From: Candidatus Hermodarchaeota archaeon | GTDB taxonomy: Archaea; Asgardarchaeota; Hermodarchaeia; Hermodarchaeales; Hermodarchaeaceae | Direction: 5' to 3' | DNA: 9,003 nt | Assembly: GCA_016839995.1 (NCBI GenBank) | Contig: JAEOTD010000052.1 | Coordinates: 1-9,003, forward strand | Shown: piece by piece, positions 1 to 7,066 of the stretch | Position numbering within the stretch: position 1 is the first letter of the stretch | How the letters are laid out: every line of letters begins with the position of its first letter | Made by a program: the position numbers and the translations under genes | The notes under the pieces: model-generated | The model's database searches: none | What the model was told of the DNA's origin: nothing | What the model saw: the letters and a program-made list of their open reading frames with translations, nothing else

Positions 1-125
1 AACACATCATCAAAGCACTTGTGACAGCCCACGAAGTTAATCCGCAACGGTACACGATTCTTGGAAACCGCGGACTAACAGAAGAAGGAGCCAAAAGAAT
101 CGCTCAGTATACAGGTGTTATCTAA
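1..125 (+). CDS. C-terminal fragment of an unidentified protein
   Basis: An open frame enters from the left edge and ends at a TAA at 123-125, giving 40 readable residues that finish ...IAQYTGVI. The fragment is mixed basic and hydrophobic, with an amphipathic final helix, and has no membrane segment or metal-binding motif. I do not recognise the family. It reads as the tail of a soluble alpha/beta enzyme, but that is only an impression. It is on the same strand as the metallophosphoesterase 126 bp downstream, which appears to have its own promoter. That this is coding is supported by the uninterrupted frame up to the edge and by ordinary codon use; the function is unknown. Confidence 0.55.
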   Translation, partial: HIIKALVTAHEVNPQRYTILGNRGLTEEGAKRIAQYTGVI

Positions 126-251
126 TCACCGTGATTGAATTCAAGAATGTTTATTGAATCGAAAGTCTTTAATCTCGAAACCCCGTTTTCGATGAATTGC
201 TATCCATATTCTCCATTCTGAGAATTCCAATTAATGGGTAAGTGATCAAGA
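124..251 (+). promoter_or_regulatory. Leader and promoter region of the metallophosphoesterase, with small inverted repeats
   Basis: This gap holds a weak TATA-like CATATT at 206-211, about 45 bp before the ATG and at the spacing seen for other genes here. A Shine-Dalgarno GTGAT lies at 242-246, 5 nt before the start at 252. It also contains several short inverted repeats: 124-136 (AATCAC/GTGATT, overlapping the upstream stop codon), 175-192 (TCGAAA/TTTCGA) and 208-225 (ATTCTC/GAGAAT). The first two could mark the end of the upstream transcript. The third overlaps the putative TATA box and could be an operator. All assignments are by eye. Confidence 0.4.
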
Positions 252-1211
252 ATGAAAACCCGTATTTTCTTCACGACAGACATTCATGGTTCAGAACGAT
301 GTTGGCGAAAATTTGTAAATTCCGGACCTTTCTATGAAGCAAATGTTGTCATCATGGGAGGAGATATCACCGGCAAAGCCATCATCCCATTAAAACAAGA
401 CGGTGAGCACTATTCGACAACCTTCATGAACAAAACTTACGAGATTGATTCGCAAGAAGAACTCGATAAGATGCTCAAGACGATTCGTAATAGTGGTTAT
501 TATCCCTATATTGGATCTGCTGATGAAATCCACAAACTCAGTGAAGACCAAGACGCAATTGAAAAATTATTCAACAAGGTAATGTATGATGAACTTATCC
601 GGTGGATCAAGTTAGCAGAAGAAAGATTGGGCGACTCAGAAATTAAAATGTTCGTTTGTCCAGGAAACGATGATAGGTTCGATATCGATCCCGCTCTAGA
701 TGCTTCAGATTACATTATCAATCCAGACGGAAAAGTCGTAATGATTGACGATGATCATGAAATGATCTCCCTGGGTTATGGTAATATCACACCTTGGGAA
801 TGTCCACGGGATCTCCCAGAGGATAAGTTAGAGGAAAGAATTGAAGCAATGGCTTCGAAATTAGAGAATCCATCCACCTCGATTTTCAATATGCACGTTC
901 CACCGTATGATTCAACCCTCGACCTATGTCCTGTCTTAGCGGAAGTGGATGGTGGGGAACTTCAAGTTCAAACTAAGGGAGGACGAATTTCAGATCAACC
1001 GGTAGGAAGCAAAGCTGTGCGTGCTGCCATTGAAAAATATCAGCCCCTCTTGGGGTTACATGGTCATATTCATGAATCCCGCGGCTTTCATAAGATCGGG
1101 AAGACCCTCACGCTGAACCCCGGCAGTGAATACCTTGAAGGTGTGCTCCGTGGTGCCCTCATTGATATTGAAGGGAGCAAAGTCAAGCATTTCATGCTAA
1201 CTCAAGGCTAA
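252..1211 (+). CDS. Calcineurin-like metallophosphoesterase
   Basis: A soluble 319-residue phosphoesterase of the calcineurin-like superfamily, using a two-metal centre to hydrolyse phosphomono- or phosphodiesters. The superfamily motifs appear in order: D-x-H at D10/H12, GGD at 36-38, G-N-D at 138-140, a single His at H215 (NMHVPP), and G-H-I-H at 271-274. Together they give the usual metal ligands D10, H12, D38, N139, H215, H272 and H274. Position 140, normally the catalytic His of GNH[DE], is Asp, so the leaving-group acid is replaced. The segment between D38 and N139 (about residues 45-130) is longer than in minimal family members and could cap the active site. No signal peptide or membrane segment is visible. 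The ATG is supported by GTGAT 5 nt upstream. The gene converges with the phospholipase-B-like gene. The substrate cannot be read from the sequence. Confidence 0.9.
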   Translation: MKTRIFFTTDIHGSERCWRKFVNSGPFYEANVVIMGGDITGKAIIPLKQDGEHYSTTFMNKTYEIDSQEELDKMLKTIRNSGYYPYIGSADEIHKLSEDQDAIEKLFNKVMYDELIRWIKLAEERLGDSEIKMFVCPGNDDRFDIDPALDASDYIINPDGKVVMIDDDHEMISLGYGNITPWECPRDLPEDKLEERIEAMASKLENPSTSIFNMHVPPYDSTLDLCPVLAEVDGGELQVQTKGGRISDQPVGSKAVRAAIEKYQPLLGLHGHIHESRGFHKIGKTLTLNPGSEYLEGVLRGALIDIEGSKVKHFMLTQG

Positions 1212-1252
1212 CGTGGATGAGTCAGCATCCCTCTATCCGAACTTCTCCAGAA
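1212..1252. terminator. Short convergent intergenic hairpin
   Basis: A 41-bp gap lies between two converging genes. It contains a perfect 5-bp stem, GGATG (1215-1219) and CATCC (1226-1230), with a 6-nt loop. No T-run follows on either strand, so a terminator role rests only on its position between two stop codons. Confidence 0.25.
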
Positions 1253-2629
1253 CTAATTCCCCCAGTCCTTATCCGCCATAAACAGTGTCCAAGGATGAGG
1301 AATTAAATCACGGGTATAAGGTGCCTGCCACGCATATTCAGGGTGTCCTGAAAAAAATTTCTTTGAGATAAACTGCAGATTACATGCAGGTCCCCAATGT
1401 GCCCACCAGGATCCTGATTCACTAAGAACACTTGTCACAACCTTTGCATCCGTTGCTCCAAAGGCTTCAAACGGGCCGCATTTCCATTCCTTTAACCCCC
1501 GCTCATCATATTCCGTATGACCGCAGATTGTATTGGCAGAGGGTTGCTCCTTACCCAAAGAGACATCAAAATGGTCGCTTATGATTTGTTGAGCGATTTC
1601 AACATTTATTTGGCCATTATATTGCTCCATGAGTTGAAGGAGCCGTTGGGTTCTTGAGGCGCAAGAATGGGTTGCTTTCTGATCAAAGGAAATTCCTTTA
1701 CATTCCTTTTGTACATTTTCGTCGAGTGCCCAGTTCGAACCAACAAAATACCCACTTTTCGTTCGACGGGTAGCATGTTCATAAATCCCAAGTTCTAACC
1801 ATCCAATTTCATCGGTCTTGGCATCACCCACAAGATACGCATTGGCCCATCCGCCATTATTCCCCTCAATCATGGTTTTCATCCACTTGTCAATCGAATC
1901 TGCAAATTGAATAGCTAGTCGACCACGGACAAAATAGGGAATCTCGTCTTCTTTGAATTTGCTGGCTCCTGTGATGGTTGTCTCAGCACACATTATTCCT
2001 ACGTCGTTCATATCCCAATCTATTGTTGAGCCACCAATTGCACCAGGCCAGGTGTGAATGAACATCTTATGCCCCTCGGATGGGGCAAGGCTCATCATGA
2101 TATTGTAGGTCGTTCCGATGATATAGGAAAACCAGGTGTTGTGGCAGAGTACAATCCGTTTGTCTTGTGTTGCATCCCCTGTGGCAATGAAGGCGCTGCA
2201 ATGACCGCTTTTTCTTCGGGTGTCTCGGTCTTTTTCATGTTCTTTCGCATAATGGCAAGAAAGAGTATCCCCGTAGGCGTTTATTGCGAGAATGTCTTTC
2301 CAGCTGACATCTTTTACACCTCGGAGTTGCATTCCTGCTTCAACAGCTTGGATTTCTTCTTGAAGTTTTTCAGGGGTCATATGCCAGCAGATTCTTTCAG
2401 AATCGACTCGGAATTTTTTCCATGGATACTTTTCAGCTTTATCAAGGAACATTCCAGTCTGTTTCACGTTGGCTTGAATCTCATGAGCAAGCCAATATCC
2501 ATGTTGAAATCCCATCTGTTGGTAATCGCCCTCAAGATGTAATCGAACCCACCCATTAACATCCGTACGATAAGAACCACTTAACAAAGTGGGCAAATCC
2601 TCTTTTTTCGGAAGCCATATGGAAGACAT
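1253..2629 (-). CDS. Phospholipase B-like Ntn hydrolase (putative amidase/acyl hydrolase)
   Basis: A 458-residue protein related to the lysosomal/secreted phospholipase B-like proteins (PLBD family) and the wider C45-type Ntn hydrolases. The recognisable block is G-H-C-S-A-F-I-A at 142-149, followed by C-H-N-T-W-F-S-Y at 162-169, H-T-W-P-G at 192-196 and E-T-T-I at 216-219. This is the order seen in PLBD proteins, where the Cys (here C144) becomes the N-terminal nucleophile after self-cleavage. An upstream G-F-Q-H-G at 40-44 is also typical. Unlike animal PLBDs there is no signal peptide: the N-terminus is polar and begins MSSIWLPKK. A cytoplasmic amidase or lipid deacylase is therefore more likely than a secreted enzyme. 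The ATG is set by GGTGAT at 2635-2640, 5 nt upstream. It is divergently transcribed from the glycerol dehydrogenase-family gene. Family assignment is fairly sure; the substrate is unknown. Confidence 0.8.
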   Translation of the reverse strand: MSSIWLPKKEDLPTLLSGSYRTDVNGWVRLHLEGDYQQMGFQHGYWLAHEIQANVKQTGMFLDKAEKYPWKKFRVDSERICWHMTPEKLQEEIQAVEAGMQLRGVKDVSWKDILAINAYGDTLSCHYAKEHEKDRDTRRKSGHCSAFIATGDATQDKRIVLCHNTWFSYIIGTTYNIMMSLAPSEGHKMFIHTWPGAIGGSTIDWDMNDVGIMCAETTITGASKFKEDEIPYFVRGRLAIQFADSIDKWMKTMIEGNNGGWANAYLVGDAKTDEIGWLELGIYEHATRRTKSGYFVGSNWALDENVQKECKGISFDQKATHSCASRTQRLLQLMEQYNGQINVEIAQQIISDHFDVSLGKEQPSANTICGHTEYDERGLKEWKCGPFEAFGATDAKVVTSVLSESGSWWAHWGPACNLQFISKKFFSGHPEYAWQAPYTRDLIPHPWTLFMADKDWGN

Positions 2630-2762
2630 AGTTAATCACCTATCGAGTTTAATCTAAAGGGTTTGTGGGTATTTTAAAATTCAGGAATCTTTCAATTTGC
2701 GTTGCATAAATATAGAAGTTCCATCCCGAATTTACTACTTACTCCTCTTTTGGTGATTGGAT
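2630..2762. promoter_or_regulatory. Divergent promoter region, hydrolase (-) / dehydrogenase (+)
   Basis: Two outward-facing promoters can be read. On the - strand, the AT-rich palindrome ATTTTAAAAT (2671-2680) lies about 46 bp before the hydrolase ATG, with GGTGAT at 2635-2640. On the + strand, ATAAATATA (2706-2714) is a good archaeal TATA box and predicts initiation near 2735. GGTGAT at 2752-2757 then sits exactly 5 nt before a TTG at 2763. The two TATA boxes are only about 30 bp apart, so a regulator bound between them could affect both genes. Confidence 0.55.
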
Positions 2763-3872
2763 TTGCCGGCAAGTAAAATGAAAATCTTTGGTTCAACTAG
2801 TCGATATGTCCAAGGCCGTGGAGCTATTGATGAGTTGGGTCAGCATATTACTGGGATTGGAACACGTGCTTTAATTCTAGGGCAAGAGTTTCCAATTAAG
2901 CTCGTTGGTAAGCGAATCGAGGCGAGTCTTGAAGCTGCTAAAGTTGAGATCGCTGCCATTGATTCATCTGTAACAATGAGCACTTATCCAACGATCGATG
3001 CTCTTGTAGAACTTGGTAAAAAGAATAAAGCCAACATAGTTCTTGGTGTTGGTGGTGGAGTTGCCGTTGATACTGGGAAAGCTGTTGCTCATAAACTGCA
3101 GGTCCCCGTTGCAAGTATTCCAACACAATGTGCAACAAATGCTGATGCCAGTGCCCTCTCTGTAATTTATACCGAAAAACATGAATGGTTAGAGTATCTT
3201 TTCTATCCAAAGAATCCAGATTTAGTTTTAGTCGACCCTGAAGTTCTCGCAACTGCTCCTGCAAAGTTCACCGTTTGGGGTATGGGTGATGCATTAGCCG
3301 CTAATGTTGAAGCGAAAGCCTGCGTTGCACAACCTAATGCTGCAAGCCTCCTCAATGGTCGCCCAACTGCTGCAGCATCATGGCTAGGTGATTTGTGTGA
3401 AAATAACCTTCTTCAGTATGGTTACCGTGCATACCGCGATCTTTCAAAGAAATTAGTAACACCATTTGTCGAACGAATTTTTGAATCTATAAAACTTCTT
3501 AGCAGTTTATGTGCAGAAAGTGCTGGTTTAGCAGCAGCACATGCCATTCATAATGGTTTAACATTCATTCAAGGAGTCGAAGCCAATCATGGTGAACTCG
3601 TAGCATTCTGTGTGAATGTCCAAAAAATCCTGGAAAACCAGAAACCGGAGGATATCGAGCCACTTATGGCTTGGCAGCATAAGCTAGGTCTTCCAATTAC
3701 TCTTGAAGAGTTAGGCAAAATCGATGTCAAGGAGCTCCCCACTGCGGCAGAGAAAGCCTGTGATCCTAAGGATTCTATGGGTAATATGCCCATCCGAATC
3801 ACTCCTGGCATGGTTCATGATGCTATACTTGCAGCTGATAATTGGGGCCAAGAATTCCACGATTCACATTAG
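2763..3872 (+). CDS. Glycerol dehydrogenase (GldA) family, metal-dependent alcohol dehydrogenase with altered substrate pocket
   Basis: A 369-residue NAD-type, group III metal-dependent dehydrogenase closest in pattern to bacterial glycerol dehydrogenase, not to archaeal glycerol-1-phosphate dehydrogenase. Shared landmarks are RYVQG near residue 15, the nucleotide-binding GGG at 97-99 with DTGKA after it, SALSVIYT, NPDLVLVD, GMGDALA and GLAAAHAIHNG. The metal ligands corresponding to E. coli D171, H254 and H271 are present as D176, H260 and H276. Two pocket residues differ: E. coli D121 is N126 here, and F245 is A251. Glycerol may therefore not be the substrate. Start choice: TTG at 2763 lies 5 nt after GGTGAT. 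TTG at 2757 would overlap that site, and ATG at 2778 is 20 nt away. The class III aminotransferase follows on the same strand after 74 bp. Confidence 0.88.
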   Translation: MPASKMKIFGSTSRYVQGRGAIDELGQHITGIGTRALILGQEFPIKLVGKRIEASLEAAKVEIAAIDSSVTMSTYPTIDALVELGKKNKANIVLGVGGGVAVDTGKAVAHKLQVPVASIPTQCATNADASALSVIYTEKHEWLEYLFYPKNPDLVLVDPEVLATAPAKFTVWGMGDALAANVEAKACVAQPNAASLLNGRPTAAASWLGDLCENNLLQYGYRAYRDLSKKLVTPFVERIFESIKLLSSLCAESAGLAAAHAIHNGLTFIQGVEANHGELVAFCVNVQKILENQKPEDIEPLMAWQHKLGLPITLEELGKIDVKELPTAAEKACDPKDSMGNMPIRITPGMVHDAILAADNWGQEFHDSH

Positions 3873-3946
3873 TTTCACCTTAAATAAAACCCACAACACC
3901 TATCAGTTGCAACAACGAAATCCACCTACCAGAAACGGTGATGCAA
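3873..3946 (+). promoter_or_regulatory. Promoter and ribosome-binding site of the aminotransferase gene
   Basis: TTAAATAAAA at 3880-3889, preceded by CACC, is a clear archaeal TATA box and predicts initiation near 3910. GGTGAT at 3937-3942 overlaps the possible GTG (3938) and ATG (3941) starts. It is correctly spaced (4 nt) for the in-frame TTG at 3947. The aminotransferase can thus be transcribed independently of the dehydrogenase upstream, although read-through over this short gap is possible. Confidence 0.5.
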
Positions 3947-5296
3947 TTGGGTCAAATAAAAAAGGGTTTACAAGTTGTGAAACGCGACAAACAATCCATT
4001 GGGCAAGCTATGCGGCTTGCATATTATCCAGTAGTTGCTGTAAGGGCTGAAGGCTCCAAAGTTTGGGACAAAGATGGAAACGAATATATCGATTTTCTGG
4101 GAGGGGCTGCGGCTCTACCAATCGGTCATCGTCATCCCGCCGTTGTGAGAGCAATCCACGAACAAACAGATCGGTTAATACATCATCCGCCACTCTACGG
4201 ATATCACGAACTTGCAGTTGAATTAGCTGAAAAACTAAATCAACTGCCCCCTGGAGTTTATCCCCGGAAGACAATTTATCAACTCGCTGGGGCGGCAGCA
4301 ATGGATCTCACCATAAAACTTGTTAGGGTGGGAACACGGCGACCAAAAATCATTACCTTCCTTAAAGGGTACTATGGAGCACTTTATGGCGCTTTATCTC
4401 TGAGTGCATTTTCTACTGTTCAACGACGGTATTTGGGCCCATTTCTCCCTGAAATTTACCACGTTCCTTTTGCTGATTGTTACAGATGCTTCTTCAAACA
4501 GCAATACCCTGATTGTGGTCTAGCTTGTTTAGACTATTTGAAAACTGTCTTACGACATCTCGTCCCTCCCGAGGAAGTTGCTGCGATTATTACAGAACCC
4601 GTCGGGTCTGACGGAGGTTACATCTTTCCACCCGCAGAATGGCTGAAAGGGCTCCAAGAGATTTGCCAAGAAAACGATATGCTTCTTGCCCTCGATGAGA
4701 TTCAAACTGGATGTGGACGCTGCGGTTCATGGTTTCTATCAGAACAGTATGGCTTGATACCTGATCTTGTTGCTTTTGGAAAGGGATTTTCTGCTGGAGT
4801 ACCGTTAAGTGGTGTAATCGGTCGGGCATCAGTGATGGATGAATTAAAACCTCCATCGGCAATTGGCACAGGTATTGCAAATCCCATTGTTTGTGCGGTG
4901 GCTCTTGCTGTAATGGAAGTTATCCAGAAAGAGAACCTCATCGAACAATGTAAGAAGATGGGAAGTTACCTTAAAAAACGATTCGAAGAAATGAAAAAAG
5001 ATCATCCACTCATTGGTGATGTTCGCGGCAAGGGAATGCTAATCGGCGTTGATTTGGTGAAAGACCAGAAAACGCGCGAACCTGCACGCCTCGAAGCCTC
5101 AAAGGTCTGTTGGCGGTCCGGTGAATTAGGGCTAATACTGACAACGCTAGGTGAATCGGTGCTTCGAGTCTGTCCAGCTTATAATCTCTCACAAGAAGAA
5201 GCCGACAGGGCCTTGGGAATCATCGATAATTCTCTGAGTGATGTGGAAAAAGGAAAAATCCCTGATAAGGTAGTTGCTTCTCTTTCTCCCTGGTAA
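3947..5296 (+). CDS. Class III PLP-dependent aminotransferase-like protein
   Basis: A 449-residue soluble fold-type I enzyme of the acetylornithine/GABA aminotransferase class. Visible landmarks are KVWDKDGNEYIDF near residues 38-50, GHRHP near 60, ITEP near 215, the PLP-ring Asp in LDEIQTG (D250), and FGKG with the Schiff-base Lys K279. The usual Thr of the partner-subunit loop is T308 before NP. The PLP-phosphate loop, normally S-G-[ST]-[DE]-A-x-E, reads A-G-A-A-A-M-D at 114-120. The usual Tyr-His pair that stacks on PLP reads Y-Y (142-143). An insert with C178-x2-C181 and C190-x3-C194 resembles a Cys-rich segment I recall from a bacterial aspartate-aminotransferase-family subgroup; metal binding is possible but unproven. 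GTG 3938 or ATG 3941 are alternative starts. The amino donor and acceptor are unknown. The gldA-like neighbour could supply a keto substrate, but this is inference. Confidence 0.85.
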   Translation: MGQIKKGLQVVKRDKQSIGQAMRLAYYPVVAVRAEGSKVWDKDGNEYIDFLGGAAALPIGHRHPAVVRAIHEQTDRLIHHPPLYGYHELAVELAEKLNQLPPGVYPRKTIYQLAGAAAMDLTIKLVRVGTRRPKIITFLKGYYGALYGALSLSAFSTVQRRYLGPFLPEIYHVPFADCYRCFFKQQYPDCGLACLDYLKTVLRHLVPPEEVAAIITEPVGSDGGYIFPPAEWLKGLQEICQENDMLLALDEIQTGCGRCGSWFLSEQYGLIPDLVAFGKGFSAGVPLSGVIGRASVMDELKPPSAIGTGIANPIVCAVALAVMEVIQKENLIEQCKKMGSYLKKRFEEMKKDHPLIGDVRGKGMLIGVDLVKDQKTREPARLEASKVCWRSGELGLILTTLGESVLRVCPAYNLSQEEADRALGIIDNSLSDVEKGKIPDKVVASLSPW

Positions 5297-5310
5297 AAGG
5301 CGGTCAGGCA

Positions 5311-5559
5311 TTAAGGGGGCGGAGAAAACATGATAATTGAAATCATGAGAGACGCGGCTGCTATGATTATTACAAAGATAACAGGAAGGGCACTCATTAA
5401 CCGTTCTTTTCGCGCTTTTTTCTTATACAAATCCTTGTGTTCTGCATTACAAAACTCCATACCATAGCGCACCGGAGCACCGCAAAGTTCACAATGCGCA
5501 TGTTTGGGGACTTGCAAGTGTGGCTTTTGTTCCTTGTGCTTCTTATGCGAGTTAGGCAT
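5311..5559 (-). CDS. Small tail-anchored zinc-ribbon membrane protein (DUF2116-like)
   Basis: An 82-residue protein with three parts. First comes a His/Lys-rich polar N-terminus (1-20). A treble-clef or zinc-ribbon-like knuckle follows, with C23-x2-C26, C37 and a fourth ligand position at H41 (C-N-A-E-H). Then a basic stretch (44-53) leads into one hydrophobic segment at about 56-78, near the C-terminus. This layout is typical of short archaeal DUF2116-type proteins, usually with C-x2-C...C-x3-C; here the last Cys is His. It is predicted to be membrane-anchored with the zinc knuckle in the cytoplasm. The open frame extends 33 codons further upstream. The ATG at 5559 is preferred because GGAGGT lies just before it (5566-5571), and a TATA-like GATAAATAG (5600-5608) sits about 45 bp upstream. 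It converges with the aminotransferase over 14 bp. Role unknown. Confidence 0.75.
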   Translation of the reverse strand: MPNSHKKHKEQKPHLQVPKHAHCELCGAPVRYGMEFCNAEHKDLYKKKARKERLMSALPVIFVIIIAAASLMISIIMFSPPP

Positions 5560-5713
5560 CCATGAACCTCCACGTGTTTGTACAGTAGTATCTGATGGAC
5601 TATTTATCTTTATACTCAGAAAAGCGCGTCCAGCACAATTTCTTTTTTGAACTTTCAAAAAGCTTTATGAACATAAAGCAATCTTTCGCCAAGCACTGGG
5701 GGTTAAACCCACC
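5560..5713. promoter_or_regulatory. Divergent promoter region, zinc-ribbon (-) / RuBisCO-like gene (+)
   Basis: The - strand promoter is GATAAATAG (5600-5608) with GGAGGT at 5566-5571. On the + strand, a perfect inverted repeat GCTTTAT-GAAC-ATAAAGC (5662-5679) contains the only TATA-like stretch at the expected distance, about 47 bp before the ATG at 5714. It may therefore be both TATA region and operator. GGGGGT at 5698-5703 is a weak ribosome-binding site. It forms part of GGGTTAAACCC (5700-5710), a short palindrome immediately before the start codon that could hide the initiation region in the mRNA. Confidence 0.45.
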
Positions 5714-7033
5714 ATGCCAAAATACGAACCCGAAGGATTAGCCACTCGAGAAAGTATTGATCCCGAGGACTATGTAATCACCACATTCCATATCCGGACG
5801 CAAGAAACGGATTTGCTTCACATTGTTGAAGGTCTGTCAATCGAACAAACCACAGGTACATGGATTCGTGTACCTCGTGAGACTGATGAAGTACGACGTC
5901 AATTTCTAGGGAAGACTCTAGGCTTCTACCGAACGCCAGGTCCTGATTATACTAATATCATCGCCCAGATTGGTTTTCCAATGGCCAACTTTCTGCCCTC
6001 CGTTGCACAACTAATGGCAGCTATTGCTGGAAATATTTTCTACGTTAAGAATACAGCAGTTCGCATCTTGGATGTGCAATTTCCCAAATCATTTGTTGCA
6101 CCATTTAAAGGACCGAAATTCGGCGTTGAAGGTGTACGAGAGATCCTCAAAGCAAAAGAACGGCCTCTAACACTCACCATGATTAAACCCTGTGTAGGCC
6201 TTGAAACTTCTGTTTTCGCTGAACAATGTTATGAAAGTGCTGCGGGAGGAATTGACATCATCAAAGATGATGAACTAATGGAATCTCCCTGCAACTGCCT
6301 TCTCGAGGACCGCATTACTGCAGTCATGGAGGCAGTCGACAAGGCGGAAGCCGAAACAGGTGAAAAAACTCTTTACACAATCAACATCTCAGATGACGGA
6401 CACCGAACATTGGAAAATGCTGAAAAAATGGTCGAAATGGGTGCAAATGCACTCCACATCAACTTCCTTTCCACAGGATTCACGATTCTTCGAGATGTTG
6501 CCGAAGATCCATCTATCAAAGTTCCCGTCCTCGCTCACCCAGCAGGAGCCGGAATGTGGTACCGTGGAATGCACGGCTTCAATTATCCAACTATCGCCAA
6601 ATTTGTACGACTATGTGGAGGCGATATGTACATACTTCCTACAAGTCATGGTAAGCTCTTCCAGCCCTACTTCGACGAGATCACCTCTGGCTTGAACTCA
6701 CGAGCTTCTTTCTACCATATCAAGGCGAACTGGCCAATTGTCGGAGGTGGTGTGTATCCTGGTATGATTCCAGTAAACATTCATGAACTAGGAACAGACA
6801 TTATACTCGGAGCTGGCGGTGGTGTCCATGCCCATCCTAACGGCTCTATTGATGGAGCAAAAGGCATGCGCCAAGCGGTAGATCTCTATATGCAAGGTGG
6901 CGATTTCGAAAATATCCCCAAGGACATGAAAGAACTGCAACTGGCTGTTGACAAATGGGGAACCTACCTTAAACCGAAAGTTGAAGGATTTACAACAGAG
7001 ATAATGCCTGAATTTGGATGGGACGGTTGTTAA
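5714..7033 (+). CDS. Form IV RuBisCO-like protein (RLP), non-carboxylating
   Basis: A 439-residue protein with the full RuBisCO large-subunit layout: N-terminal alpha/beta domain to about 135, then a TIM barrel. In spinach numbering by eye, retained residues are E60 (E44), T65-W66 (T49-W50), N123 (N107), K175 (K158), the carbamate/Mg site K201-D203-E204 (K184, D186, E187, in KDDE), H294 (H275), K334 (K314) and the GGG phosphate loop (368-370). Lost are K177 (C160), R295 (P276), H327 (no His at that position) and S379 (G344). True carboxylases require these, so CO2 fixation is very unlikely. Known RLPs carry out enolase, isomerase or decarboxylase/transcarboxylase steps on sugar phosphates. 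The intact carbamate site suggests Mg-dependent enolisation of some phosphorylated ketose. No RuBisCO pathway partner lies in the window, and the subfamily cannot be assigned without a tree. Confidence 0.9.
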   Translation: MPKYEPEGLATRESIDPEDYVITTFHIRTQETDLLHIVEGLSIEQTTGTWIRVPRETDEVRRQFLGKTLGFYRTPGPDYTNIIAQIGFPMANFLPSVAQLMAAIAGNIFYVKNTAVRILDVQFPKSFVAPFKGPKFGVEGVREILKAKERPLTLTMIKPCVGLETSVFAEQCYESAAGGIDIIKDDELMESPCNCLLEDRITAVMEAVDKAEAETGEKTLYTINISDDGHRTLENAEKMVEMGANALHINFLSTGFTILRDVAEDPSIKVPVLAHPAGAGMWYRGMHGFNYPTIAKFVRLCGGDMYILPTSHGKLFQPYFDEITSGLNSRASFYHIKANWPIVGGGVYPGMIPVNIHELGTDIILGAGGGVHAHPNGSIDGAKGMRQAVDLYMQGGDFENIPKDMKELQLAVDKWGTYLKPKVEGFTTEIMPEFGWDGC

Positions 7034-7066
7034 ACAACTAACTTCTCCAATTCACACAGTTTACTA

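Noticed and set aside
2054..2542. A 162-residue + strand frame opposite the phospholipase-B-like gene
   Set aside because: It is fully antisense to a well-conserved coding region with clear catalytic motifs; shadow frame.
2763..3872. sn-Glycerol-1-phosphate dehydrogenase (archaeal lipid backbone enzyme)
   Set aside because: Motifs around the metal site and the SALSVIY/HAIHNG blocks match bacterial-type GldA much better than the archaeal G1P dehydrogenase family.
5714..7033. Functional carboxylating RuBisCO (form III)
   Set aside because: Four residues required for carboxylation are substituted although the Mg/carbamate site is kept.
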